NCBI GenBank assembly: GCA_006844635.1
Contig: SPJO01000105.1
Location: 1-31,401 of the forward strand
Reading direction: 5' to 3'
DNA from: Methylophilaceae bacterium
Lineage (GTDB): Bacteria; Pseudomonadota; Gammaproteobacteria; Burkholderiales; Methylophilaceae
DNA: 31,401 nt
Position numbers and translations under genes: made by a program. Below the pieces are notes generated by a model. The model searched no databases and was not told where the DNA came from. It saw only the letters and a program-made list of their open reading frames with translations. Shown in pieces: positions 17,661 through 25,723 of the stretch; the stretch's first letter is position 1; each line of letters starts with the position of its first letter.

Positions 17661-18150
17661 TATCAAAACGACGAAGCAAGATCACCACATCGCCAAGCTG
17701 ACCGCGATTGCCATCGGCCTACATGTGGTTGAAGCCATGTTCCCTTCGCCGCTACCTGGCGTCAAACCTGGCATTGCCAATATCATTACACTGTATGTGT
17801 TGATGCAATACGGGTTTGCAACCGCCGCTTGGGTTAGCCTATTACGCGTATTCGCAAGTAGCTTATTACTCGGCCACTTCTTATCGCCTACTTTTGTGCT
17901 GAGCCTATCTGGCGCATTAGCCAGCCTCGGCATCCTCTATATGATGCAACACATACCCAAACGCTACTTCAGTGTCATCACGCTGAGCATCTTAGCCGCC
18001 TTCGCGCATATAGCAGGCCAAATAAGCGTTGTATGGCTTTGGCTTATCCCTAGTGCAGGTGTTGCTTATCTTATTCCTGTTTTTGCTGCTGCTGCGCTTT
18101 TTTTTGGTTTCTTTAATGGTCTGGTTGCCAAACATTTACTGCGGAAATAA
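17641..18150 (+). CDS. Gx transporter family protein (Hpre_diP_synt_I domain)
   Basis: A 169-residue polytopic membrane protein with about five hydrophobic segments. The family signature PLPGVKPGIANIITLYVL lies near residues 37-55, and GHFLSPTFVLSLSGALASL follows. Relatives are often annotated 'heptaprenyl diphosphate synthase component I', but the integral-membrane S-component-like fold suggests transport or membrane coupling. The ATG at 17641 lies inside the previous gene (20-bp overlap), so translation is probably coupled. It is the last gene of the long plus-strand run, ended directly by the hairpin at 18149-18177. Confidence 0.82.
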   Translation: MTRSIINIKTTKQDHHIAKLTAIAIGLHVVEAMFPSPLPGVKPGIANIITLYVLMQYGFATAAWVSLLRVFASSLLLGHFLSPTFVLSLSGALASLGILYMMQHIPKRYFSVITLSILAAFAHIAGQISVVWLWLIPSAGVAYLIPVFAAAALFFGFFNGLVAKHLLRK

Positions 18151-18177
18151 AAAAGAGCGGCATCGCCGCTCTTTTTT
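18149..18177. terminator. Bidirectional intrinsic terminator between the Gx gene and pilY1
   Basis: A perfect 13-bp stem (AAAAAAGAGCGGC, loop ATC, GCCGCTCTTTTTT) gives a GC-rich hairpin followed by a U-tract when read from either strand. It begins at the stop codon of the plus-strand Gx gene and ends 12 bp before the end of minus-strand pilY1, so it can stop both convergent transcripts. Confidence 0.93.
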
Positions 18178-18189
18178 ACCTAGCCTACA

Positions 18190-21100
18190 TTAATCAACGA
18201 TTTCTCGCCAAATTGATCTTTTCATTTGGAAACCAGAAATCGTTCCACTACCTGGTGGCGTCTTTCCGTCTATACCGCCCTTAACATCAATCACGTTAAC
18301 GGCAGGGTCGCCTTGTGTATTAATTACAATACTCAGACCTGCTGCTGGGTTAGTTAACAACGTTGAGACATTCGCTGTATTAACCTGCAAGCCCGTGCTG
18401 TAATCAAGGAAGTTAAGCCATCCATAGCCTGCTGTTTGACATGCTGAGGCTTCTGGAACAATTGTCGGCACAATTAGTGTACCTAATAACAATCGACCAT
18501 CAACATTCTGACGCTCACCAGAGTCAGGCAAATCCACATACCAACCCCTATCAACATCAAAATCAACATTAACTGTAGCTGGCGCCGTTACAGGACCACT
18601 TATCCTTACGTCTGTGTTACTAGAGTCGACCTGCACGGTTCTTTGTACGAGCGTATTCCGAGGATTGAGTAACGTCACTGTCTCAGAATCTTGAACCGCA
18701 TAAATCGATTGTGTTGTGTAGTTCACTGATTGTATATCGTAATCTTCTAAATACTTGCCAGTACCCACATAGACAATACGCTTACCATTGATTTTACCAA
18801 GTATCGGCTTTGTCATAATCGGCTGCGTCGCGCCAAATTTAGTCACCAAGAAAGCTGTTTCTGCATCAAGGTCAAAACGCCACAGGTTACCCAACAAGTC
18901 GCCAGCATACACATCTTTTGTTTTATTATTTTTTGCCGCATCTTCAACAAAAGCTGTGATTTTAGCTAAGCCGCTTGGCTGCGCTAGGTTCCCCACTGGG
19001 TTCGTTGTCGGCACGCCTGCCGCATCAACTTGGAAAGTCTCTATTTCACTTAACTTAGTGCCTGTCTGAGCATCGAGCACATATAAGCGACCATTACCAT
19101 CACCGCCTGTATACGATGCAGGTGGTTGGAAAGTCGACGATGTATAAAAGCTATCAGTATCTGGAATATTGTTGTAACCAGAGGTGAAAACAACGACCCA
19201 TTTACCATCACTATTTCGTTTAGTCACAAATGGGTTGCCAAATGTGTAACCTAGATCAACATCTCCATTTGCTGCACTAGCATCAAACTCCCAGAGCAGT
19301 TTAGGCCCTTTTGATGGGTCTGATGGATCAATGACTGGGTCTGTTATATCCAATGCATAATAACCGCGACCACCAGAATTCAAGCCTGCAATTAAAATAG
19401 TACGCCAGTCATCTTTCGTCGCTGTTGAACAGTCCGCCGCGATACAAATATCAGAAATTTCAATACTACCGTCTACATAGAAATTATGTTTCTCGGAATA
19501 ATCTCTATCAGCAAGCCTCCATAAATTCGGAATAACCATGCTGGGAACATAGGCCCATTTTTCTTCCAATGTTTCTGCATCAAAGGCATGCATCATGCCA
19601 TCATTAGCGCCAACGTAAACCATCCTCTGGCGGTTTGCTTGTTCAGTTTTAAAGTTAGTATAACCACTATCTCCAAAGCTAAATGTTGGTGCACCCATAA
19701 ATGCAGGTTTTGAGCCGACAATATCGCCCAATACAGCAGAGCGACTTCGGAATATCTGGTTCTCTGCTAAATTAGAACTAGACTCTTCAAAGCCTTTCTG
19801 CCCACGCAAATACTTAACTAAGTTTTGACCAGTTACATTTGCTTGCTGATCAGTTGTTAATGTTGCCCATTGTGTTAATGCTTGTAACTTTGTCGTATCA
19901 TCCAACGTCGCTTGCTGCGCTGTTGTTAAGTTACTATAGGTAAAATCACCCAACTCTGAGGCACCGCTCGTGGCATTGATAACTTTCGTGAAAATGTTGC
20001 GCGTGTCGCTATCACTGCTCACTAATGAGGACATTACGCCAGAACACGAAGGCTCAATAGCAACAGAGCAAGTATTTGCAGTGGCATCAAAACTGCCGCC
20101 TTTTGCACTACAAGAGTCAGCTGTCTCACTCGTTACACAAAAACCATTATTAACATTACTAGGGTCACAGGTGCTCTGATCAACCACATCCTCCACACAG
20201 GCATCTACTGTCGTTTTAATAAAGCCTGTGACTGGGTCGATTGGTTGTTTTCTAAGGTTACCTGTCCATTTAGTTGTTGTATAGCCCGGCACATAGGATG
20301 CATTATTCCCGGCAACTGGGTTGAGGGAGCTCGTTGCAGCCGCCGCACCTGCACCAATTTGAGCTGAAATTTCACTAATGGCTCGCGTTAACTTGCTCAC
20401 GACTTGCGTCGGGTTCTTAGCACTAAAGTATGTGCCATCACCATTCACTGCAGCATGCCATAAGTCATCAATACGTTCTGCACCACTGTTACCAATTGGG
20501 TCTGGCCACTGAGTGCTCGACCCCGACTGAATGTCAGCAAAGTCGCCTGGCTGATTTTCATAATCATCAATATAAGCCAACACGCCATCTACACCGAGCC
20601 CTAATGTTAAGGTCGTCATGGTTTGTTTTTCATTCCGCACTTGACCACTGCTGAGTGTAGTTTCACAAACACCGTCGGCAGTAGCGCCTTTTTCACCAGT
20701 ACAATTACCTAACGCATTCGTCCGTAAATCCGTTTGACTATAATACATGGCCACATCAGCCAAGGTGTTAGATCGCGCTGTCGAACCTTCGCGCTTACCG
20801 TAAGGCGTATTTGCCGCAGCACTATCCATATTACCGACATTAGACGTACCATTTAATGCTTTCGGCCCACCCGCATACGTACTGGTTTCATCATTTGTAT
20901 TCCAGAATCCATCGGTAGTTAATAGGGCAAAGTTTTTCTGACAAGCATATTCCATTGGGTCAGTAAATGTGCCATGTGCATTTGTTTTATTTGCAAAGAT
21001 ACGACCTGCTGTCGACAAAGCCCCTCTTAAAGGTGTCCACCGGTCACTTCGTGTGTTAAATAATTTTTGATACCAATCCGCCTTATGCTGGACAGTAAAA

Positions 21101-22443
21101 AGTTTAATATCTAAAGAACGACTACCTAGCGTTGAGGTTGTCATAAACCCTACGCGATAACGCGCATCCACCTCATCGAATGCTAAGCTAGAAGCTGTTT
21201 TCATCATCTGCGCGCGCGTACGGTAATAGGTATACCAGTTCGCATAGTTCGTCATTTCTTCGTTGTAAGTACAGACACTGCCTAAACAGTCACTCCTATT
21301 ACCATGCTTAAACTCGGTCCCTGGATACTTGTAAACGTTATTACCTGGCGTAATAAAGGTTTGAATTCTCTCACCCGGTGTTGAACTAGGCATTGCGAAC
21401 GGCGTAATTGTCTCAGAGAGCGTCCCTGAGTGGGTAAGCTGTGGTGTCACGCCAGCCAAGGCAGGCGAACCATTAGCATAAATTACAACAGTCGTCCCTT
21501 CCTGGTTTGCAGTGTAGCCATGCGCTGTCGTACAGTTACCCCGCCTTACATTCGTACAATCATTAATTCTAGACACAGTCCATGCCGCTAAATTATTTTC
21601 GCTACCAGAACGGTTCGTTCTATCACGCATAATTTGCCCACCATTGACAGTAATACCCGTAACTCTTGGTCTTGCCCACCAAGGATTCCAAGGTGCACCA
21701 CTTATCGTAATTCTAGCAATCGGGGTATTAGCTGGCACTGCACTTGCGGGTGCCCGCAAATGAGTGAATGGACTTACCCTTGGACCTTGGCAAGCGCCTA
21801 TCGCTGGGTTTGGCGTAGTCGTATGGTTTGCATTTGTAGCCGAATTACACCAACGAATTGGGGCCGGCACGATATAACCTGTCGTAAAGTCTGGCTCTCC
21901 TTGCTGATTACAATCTTTTAAATCTGACCTTTTACAATACTCACCAGGTTTAGTGACCCAATATTCAGGACCTGAACCCGAGTTAAGGTTTTCTAAATTA
22001 GTCGTTGATGAACTCAGCACACCATATGCGTCACGCTTAACTCTCCTCCAATTTGGTTTTGAATTAGAGTCTGCGCCAGTCGCGGTGCTCACGCCAGTTT
22101 GACTGCGGTAAGTCGTACTATTTTTACCACTGCTAGTATAGTAAGCGGGCGGTAAATAACGAATTGCAGGATCATAAGCAATAGAGTTATAACTTGAGTC
22201 TAGTTCAAAGCTATCATTGCTGTTCGCCCAATCAGGCATATAATCATTATCCATACTGCCTGAGTCATCAAATATAAACAGTAAGTTAGGGGCAATCTCA
22301 TCGTCAGATGAATTTGATAATGGCTTATTCGTAAAATCTACGGGAGCTGCTTCTGCGTATATTGAGAGGACAGCGCCCAAGAATAAAGCAATTGCCTGTA
22401 AATAAACTAAGCTAATTAAAGATTTCTTTTGAAGACTTTTCAC
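18190..22443 (-). CDS. pilY1: PilY1-type type IV pilus tip/biogenesis factor
   Basis: Secreted or tip-exposed protein needed for pilus assembly, adhesion and, in relatives, surface sensing. The 1417-residue product has a signal peptide (about 1-32, AEA before AP). An N-terminal von Willebrand A-like domain has the metal motif DDSGS at 59-63 and a later LLTTDG. The C-terminal PilC/PilY1 beta-propeller has blade motifs such as VYVGANDGMMHAFDAETLEEKW, GNGRLYVLDAQTG and GDLLGNLWRFDLDA. I chose a GTG start at 22443, with AGGAG 7 bp upstream; a longer ATG start at 22476 would overlap pilX. A six-cysteine insert lies between the two domains. Confidence 0.93.
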   Translation of the reverse strand: MKSLQKKSLISLVYLQAIALFLGAVLSIYAEAAPVDFTNKPLSNSSDDEIAPNLLFIFDDSGSMDNDYMPDWANSNDSFELDSSYNSIAYDPAIRYLPPAYYTSSGKNSTTYRSQTGVSTATGADSNSKPNWRRVKRDAYGVLSSSTTNLENLNSGSGPEYWVTKPGEYCKRSDLKDCNQQGEPDFTTGYIVPAPIRWCNSATNANHTTTPNPAIGACQGPRVSPFTHLRAPASAVPANTPIARITISGAPWNPWWARPRVTGITVNGGQIMRDRTNRSGSENNLAAWTVSRINDCTNVRRGNCTTAHGYTANQEGTTVVIYANGSPALAGVTPQLTHSGTLSETITPFAMPSSTPGERIQTFITPGNNVYKYPGTEFKHGNRSDCLGSVCTYNEEMTNYANWYTYYRTRAQMMKTASSLAFDEVDARYRVGFMTTSTLGSRSLDIKLFTVQHKADWYQKLFNTRSDRWTPLRGALSTAGRIFANKTNAHGTFTDPMEYACQKNFALLTTDGFWNTNDETSTYAGGPKALNGTSNVGNMDSAAANTPYGKREGSTARSNTLADVAMYYSQTDLRTNALGNCTGEKGATADGVCETTLSSGQVRNEKQTMTTLTLGLGVDGVLAYIDDYENQPGDFADIQSGSSTQWPDPIGNSGAERIDDLWHAAVNGDGTYFSAKNPTQVVSKLTRAISEISAQIGAGAAAATSSLNPVAGNNASYVPGYTTTKWTGNLRKQPIDPVTGFIKTTVDACVEDVVDQSTCDPSNVNNGFCVTSETADSCSAKGGSFDATANTCSVAIEPSCSGVMSSLVSSDSDTRNIFTKVINATSGASELGDFTYSNLTTAQQATLDDTTKLQALTQWATLTTDQQANVTGQNLVKYLRGQKGFEESSSNLAENQIFRSRSAVLGDIVGSKPAFMGAPTFSFGDSGYTNFKTEQANRQRMVYVGANDGMMHAFDAETLEEKWAYVPSMVIPNLWRLADRDYSEKHNFYVDGSIEISDICIAADCSTATKDDWRTILIAGLNSGGRGYYALDITDPVIDPSDPSKGPKLLWEFDASAANGDVDLGYTFGNPFVTKRNSDGKWVVVFTSGYNNIPDTDSFYTSSTFQPPASYTGGDGNGRLYVLDAQTGTKLSEIETFQVDAAGVPTTNPVGNLAQPSGLAKITAFVEDAAKNNKTKDVYAGDLLGNLWRFDLDAETAFLVTKFGATQPIMTKPILGKINGKRIVYVGTGKYLEDYDIQSVNYTTQSIYAVQDSETVTLLNPRNTLVQRTVQVDSSNTDVRISGPVTAPATVNVDFDVDRGWYVDLPDSGERQNVDGRLLLGTLIVPTIVPEASACQTAGYGWLNFLDYSTGLQVNTANVSTLLTNPAAGLSIVINTQGDPAVNVIDVKGGIDGKTPPGSGTISGFQMKRSIWREIVD

Positions 22444-22453
22444 ACTTATTCTC

Positions 22454-23062
22454 CTAATATACATATGTCTGTGCATAACTCACTGTGTTTTTTGGTCCTT
22501 CAACCCGCACAGTAACTCTGTAAACTGGACTCTCGCCCGCTTGGATAATTTCGCAACAATCTGAGCCTGAGCGACCACCAAAGCCACTATTTTCAGTTTC
22601 AGAACTTGCATACAAACAACTTTCTTTAGTAGGCGGACCAGCAGCATTACACATTCTTTGAATAATATAATTGACGACATTACCAGCGTCATCCTTGTTG
22701 TCTGGGTCAGCTGTTGCCACCTCAAATGCATTATCATCCCAAGTATTGCTATCTTTGAGCACTGATCTATCATCTAAATCTACTGCTATAGAAGCTAAAT
22801 AGCCCCTCGCTGTATTGTCAGCATCCAACGTTGCTAAATTAGCTGCTGCAACTCCGTTTGCCCAATTAATGGCGCTTTCGACACCACTATCTGACGAAAC
22901 CAAGGCAGATTGTTTAAATGAAAGATTCCCCGTAATCACCGTATTTGTATCGACAGAGCGAATCAAAGCTACACCAGCTAAAGACATCACGACCAAAGCA
23001 ATTAAGGCAATGAAAAGAACAACGCCACGCTGCCGAGATTGATATGTTGAAAAATTATTCAT
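22454..23062 (-). CDS. pilX: Minor pilin PilX
   Basis: Minor pseudopilin of the type IV pilus priming complex, 202 residues. The N-terminus MNNFSTYQSRQRGVVLFIAL is a prepilin signal with cleavage expected after Gly13, then a hydrophobic helix to about residue 37. Position 5 after the cleavage site is Ile, not the usual Glu, as is common in PilX. Four cysteines near the C-terminus (RMCNAAG, ESCLYAS, SDCCEI) may form disulfides. I chose the ATG at 23062, which follows GGAGG by 7 bp and overlaps the pilW stop (ATGA); the longer frame starting 26 codons earlier lies inside pilW. Confidence 0.88.
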   Translation of the reverse strand: MNNFSTYQSRQRGVVLFIALIALVVMSLAGVALIRSVDTNTVITGNLSFKQSALVSSDSGVESAINWANGVAAANLATLDADNTARGYLASIAVDLDDRSVLKDSNTWDDNAFEVATADPDNKDDAGNVVNYIIQRMCNAAGPPTKESCLYASSETENSGFGGRSGSDCCEIIQAGESPVYRVTVRVEGPKNTVSYAQTYVY

Positions 23063-24144
23063 GACACTGCCTCCACAGACCAAAGCATATTTCTCAAGGG
23101 AATAATGGTTTCGAAAACACGATACCGATACTGCTGCCAATTTGGAATTGCATTTAAATTAACCGCCTGCGGTATAGCATCGCTATTCCATATGCAGACA
23201 TTTGCCAACCCTGCTACGGCACCACCACAAGCTTGGCTAACATTGTCTTTTTCCAGTAAGCCGCTACGCACAACAATCGCAATCCTAATCGCTTTGATTC
23301 GATTCCTATTCTCAACGGTTGGAGCTGCCCAAGTGCCACCAGTAGCATCCACCCAGTTATTACCAACCTGATTACTATCCGCTGATGCAGATACGCCATA
23401 CTGTGCCTGCATACTGACCACCTCATTGACTAATGGATTCCCATTGAGGCGCAACTCATAAAGGCCGTTATTAGCATTGACATCAAACACATAATTCTGC
23501 CAATCCCCCATACAAGCCATTCGCGCATTATCAACAATGGCTGTGCCCATTGGTGTAGCATTTTCAAGTGTTACATGTTCTGTCGTATCACCAGTACCAT
23601 TAGCATCATCAATTCTCACTAGCTGGCAATCCGCACCTGTATAAATAAGCGCCATATCATTATCATTACAGCCAATATTATTAACAACGTTCATGCCTGA
23701 TCCGGTCGCATTGCTACTGTCAATCACTCTTACAGGAATAGCGCCAGCAGCAGTATTACTGTGTCGTGATGTGATCACATCACTTCCAGCGCCACCGTCA
23801 GTAATTTCCAATGGCGAAAGAGAAATATCATTAAGTGTTGCTGCATTGCCATCTGGATCATAGGTTGCCACTGGGTCACATCTAAGTGAATTTGATACGA
23901 AATCGGCATTGGGTAATGGCAAGCCATAGCCAGCTTGTTGTACAGTTCGCTGAATATTCATTAAAGCAATACTGCCATTCGTTTGTGTATCAGCAACGCC
24001 TGTTGTTGTTCGCTTTTGACCTTCAAAACCAGAAAAGATCTGCATAATGACTAATGTTGCCATCAGGCCTATCACTAAACCAACCATTAGCTCAATAAGA
24101 CTAAATCCACCTTGATCAATACTTTGTTGTTGGATATGACGCAT
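23059..24144 (-). CDS. pilW: Minor pilin PilW
   Basis: A large minor pilin, 361 residues. The prepilin leader ends QGG, followed by FSLIELMVGLVIGLMATLVI with Glu at mature position 5. The globular part is rich in Asn, Asp and Ala and contains several Cys (LRCDPV, IGCNDND, ADCQLV, MACMGDW). It shares one base with the pilV stop (TAATG) and four with the pilX start, so pilV-pilW-pilX should be translated together. In characterised systems PilVWX, FimU and PilE cap and prime the pilus with PilY1. Confidence 0.92.
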   Translation of the reverse strand: MRHIQQQSIDQGGFSLIELMVGLVIGLMATLVIMQIFSGFEGQKRTTTGVADTQTNGSIALMNIQRTVQQAGYGLPLPNADFVSNSLRCDPVATYDPDGNAATLNDISLSPLEITDGGAGSDVITSRHSNTAAGAIPVRVIDSSNATGSGMNVVNNIGCNDNDMALIYTGADCQLVRIDDANGTGDTTEHVTLENATPMGTAIVDNARMACMGDWQNYVFDVNANNGLYELRLNGNPLVNEVVSMQAQYGVSASADSNQVGNNWVDATGGTWAAPTVENRNRIKAIRIAIVVRSGLLEKDNVSQACGGAVAGLANVCIWNSDAIPQAVNLNAIPNWQQYRYRVFETIIPLRNMLWSVEAVS

Positions 24145-24536
24145 TAATAAATCCCCTCAACTCTAGCCTGTGCAACATAGTTATGTTGGTCTTGACCTGG
24201 CAATTGCCAAGTCACGGTTACTGTAACCACTTGATTGCCATCAATTGCTACTGTCCGCAAACCATTTGGCAAATTAATATTCTCTGGGCCCGCAGCTGTT
24301 GCATAGCCAGCTAGCGCTGCCTGACTGCCCGTATTTGCCCAAATTTGCCCCAACTTTTCTTGCGCAATAAAAGTCGCTTCCGCTCGGTATCGAGCATCAT
24401 CAGTATTCTTAATCATTGCCATCTGCAAACCGGCCAATGCCAGTACGCCGAGCGAAAAAATAAGCAGTGCAATCATCGCTTCGATTAAGACGGCACCCTC
24501 TTGTGATTGAGGTGATTTCATTCTGTATGATTTCAT
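24144..24536 (-). CDS. pilV: Minor pilin PilV
   Basis: Minor pilin of 130 residues. A prepilin-type N-terminus has SQEG followed by AVLIEAMIALLIFSLGVLAL, with Glu at mature position 5, then a short globular domain ending YVAQARVEGIY. Mature residue 1 is Ala rather than Phe, which prepilin peptidases tolerate. I chose the ATG at 24536 because AGGA lies 6 bp upstream. In-frame ATGs at 24566 and 24551 lie in or next to the end of fimT and lack a ribosome-binding site. It overlaps pilW by one base. Confidence 0.87.
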   Translation of the reverse strand: MKSYRMKSPQSQEGAVLIEAMIALLIFSLGVLALAGLQMAMIKNTDDARYRAEATFIAQEKLGQIWANTGSQAALAGYATAAGPENINLPNGLRTVAIDGNQVVTVTVTWQLPGQDQHNYVAQARVEGIY

Positions 24537-24553
24537 TTTATTTCCTATCATGA

Positions 24554-25096
24554 CTAAGGAGTGCATCGCCGTGGGTCAGTGCCACCAGCAGCTAAATTAG
24601 GGTCACAACTTCTGACAGAGCCACCAACTGCAATCCTCACTTCTAATTGACGGCTGTCGGCTGCAGCCATCGCTGCATTATCAATGGTAATTGTCACTGG
24701 CCCAGCTGGACTCACTAACTGGCCTAAGCTATTAAAAACATAAGGGCCGCCAGCCCCACCGTCCACGACAGTAACATTACCTGCACTGCCTTCTTGTTGC
24801 GGACGGCTACGAATTGTTGATGCGCATGCCCCAGCTGGTGTTGGTTGCAAGCAAACTGTCCACCCCGCAGCATTTCCTGCCGCAAATTCAACTTGTACAT
24901 TTTCGTTTCGCTTGACTGCTTCTGCACGTGCCAATTGCAGCCCGGTCAAAATAGATTCTGCCACTGTACGTATCTTACTGTTTTCAACCATTTGCTGATA
25001 ACCGGGGATTGCAAAAGTCGCAATCACAGCCAACACAGCAACTGTGATTACAAGCTCTATCATGGTAAACCCTGTTTGTTTTGGCTGTTTAACCAT
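24554..25096 (-). CDS. fimT: GspH/FimT family pseudopilin
   Basis: Minor pilin of 180 residues with leader MVKQPKQTG and mature start FTMIELVITVAVLAVIATFA, followed by the GspH/FimT segment NSKIRTVAESILTGLQLARAEAVKRNE. In P. aeruginosa the gene at this place is called fimU, and FimT-type proteins can bind DNA during natural transformation; the sequence alone does not decide between the roles. Two Cys pairs are visible (TVCLQPTPAGAC and RSCDPN...RRC). I chose the ATG at 25096, 2 bp after the pilE stop with GGTGG upstream; an ATG at 25105 would overlap pilE by 7 bp. Confidence 0.88.
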   Translation of the reverse strand: MVKQPKQTGFTMIELVITVAVLAVIATFAIPGYQQMVENSKIRTVAESILTGLQLARAEAVKRNENVQVEFAAGNAAGWTVCLQPTPAGACASTIRSRPQQEGSAGNVTVVDGGAGGPYVFNSLGQLVSPAGPVTITIDNAAMAAADSRQLEVRIAVGGSVRSCDPNLAAGGTDPRRCTP

Positions 25097-25098
25097 GT

Positions 25099-25536
25099 CT
25101 AACATCCACCATATTTACTAACAGCCCAACAGTTGAGAAGAGCTCCACCTGGCACTTGCGAAGCTTTCGTATCAGTGTGGTCTACCCTAAACATAAAGTT
25201 ACCCATATTTTGAGCAGCCACTCCGTTCGCTTGCACCCGAAAGCCATTCGCATCTGGTAAATTAGCCCCTGTAGCATCTGTAACAGAATAACTAAAGTAC
25301 TGACTATTAGGTGGCACACAAGTCCAGCCTGCATAACTTCTATTATCTTGAAAGTATTGTTCCGCTAAAATCTTACACGTTGCTAAATTAGTCGGTGCTT
25401 CTGCCATTTTTCCCTTCGTGACATAATCACTGTATCCGGGGAGTGCAATTGAAGCTAAGATACCTATGATTGCAACAATAATCATCAGCTCTATCAACGT
25501 GAAACCTTTTTGTATGTTTTGATGCAGCTTTTTCAT
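25099..25536 (-). CDS. pilE: PilE-like type IV minor pilin
   Basis: A 145-residue pilin with leader MKKLHQNIQKG and mature start FTLIELMIIVAIIGILASIA, including Glu at position 5. The globular domain has four cysteines: one in LATCKIL, one in GWTCVPP, and a closing pair in NCWAVSKYGGC. The family is PilE-like: ALPGYSDYVTKGKMAEAPTN resembles the stalk of minor pilin PilE rather than the major pilin, but a major pilin role cannot be excluded. It is the first gene of the minor-pilin operon. A purine-rich GAGGGA lies upstream of the ATG. Confidence 0.88.
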   Translation of the reverse strand: MKKLHQNIQKGFTLIELMIIVAIIGILASIALPGYSDYVTKGKMAEAPTNLATCKILAEQYFQDNRSYAGWTCVPPNSQYFSYSVTDATGANLPDANGFRVQANGVAAQNMGNFMFRVDHTDTKASQVPGGALLNCWAVSKYGGC

Positions 25537-25556
25537 TCTACAATCCCTCTAGCGCT

Positions 25557-25580
25557 CTAAAATTTAGTTAAATCCATCAT
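25557..25580 (-). CDS. Possible 7-codon leader ORF upstream of pilE
   Basis: The minus strand has AGGAG, 6 bp, then ATG ATG GAT TTA ACT AAA TTT TAG, encoding MMDLTKF. The stop lies 20 bp before the pilE ATG. The ribosome-binding site is stronger than that of pilE itself. It could be a translated leader peptide, a decoy start, or chance. No known family applies. Confidence 0.3.
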   Translation of the reverse strand: MMDLTKF

Positions 25581-25620
25581 GCCAAACTCCTTTATAAAAT
25601 GTCCAGCACCATCCGATAAT

Positions 25621-25649
25621 CGGTAAAATTGACAGAATAAACGGTAAAA
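25621..25649. repeat. Direct repeat CGGTAAAA, two helical turns apart
   Basis: CGGTAAAA occurs at 25621-25628 and again at 25642-25649, a 21-bp period that would place both copies on the same DNA face. It lies in the 187-bp divergent spacer between pilE and the lptM-like gene, next to an 11-bp palindrome CCGATAATCGG at 25613-25623. It may be a binding site for a pilus or growth regulator, but no factor can be named. No sigma-54 type promoter was found in this spacer. Confidence 0.3.
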
Positions 25650-25681
25650 AGTGCTTCTGTTCTGGCTTATGAAACATTCAA

Positions 25682-25690
25682 TGATAAAAT
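25682..25690 (+). promoter_or_regulatory. Possible extended -10 promoter for lptM-lysA
   Basis: TG at 25682-25683, one base, then TAAAAT at 25685-25690 forms an extended -10 element 34 bp before the lptM-like ATG. No clear -35 lies at 16-18 bp. Extended -10 promoters can work without one. Inferred from sequence only. Confidence 0.4.
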
Positions 25691-25723
25691 GCTTGCTTAA
25701 ATTTTCTGAGTTGGCGGGCGACT

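Noticed and set aside
20032..20654. Plus-strand open frames across pilY1
   Set aside because: They are antisense shadows of a single uninterrupted 1417-codon gene.
25537..25723. Sigma-54 promoter for the pilus operon
   Set aside because: I looked for the GG-N10-GC core on the minus strand, as expected for pilin genes, and did not see a convincing match.
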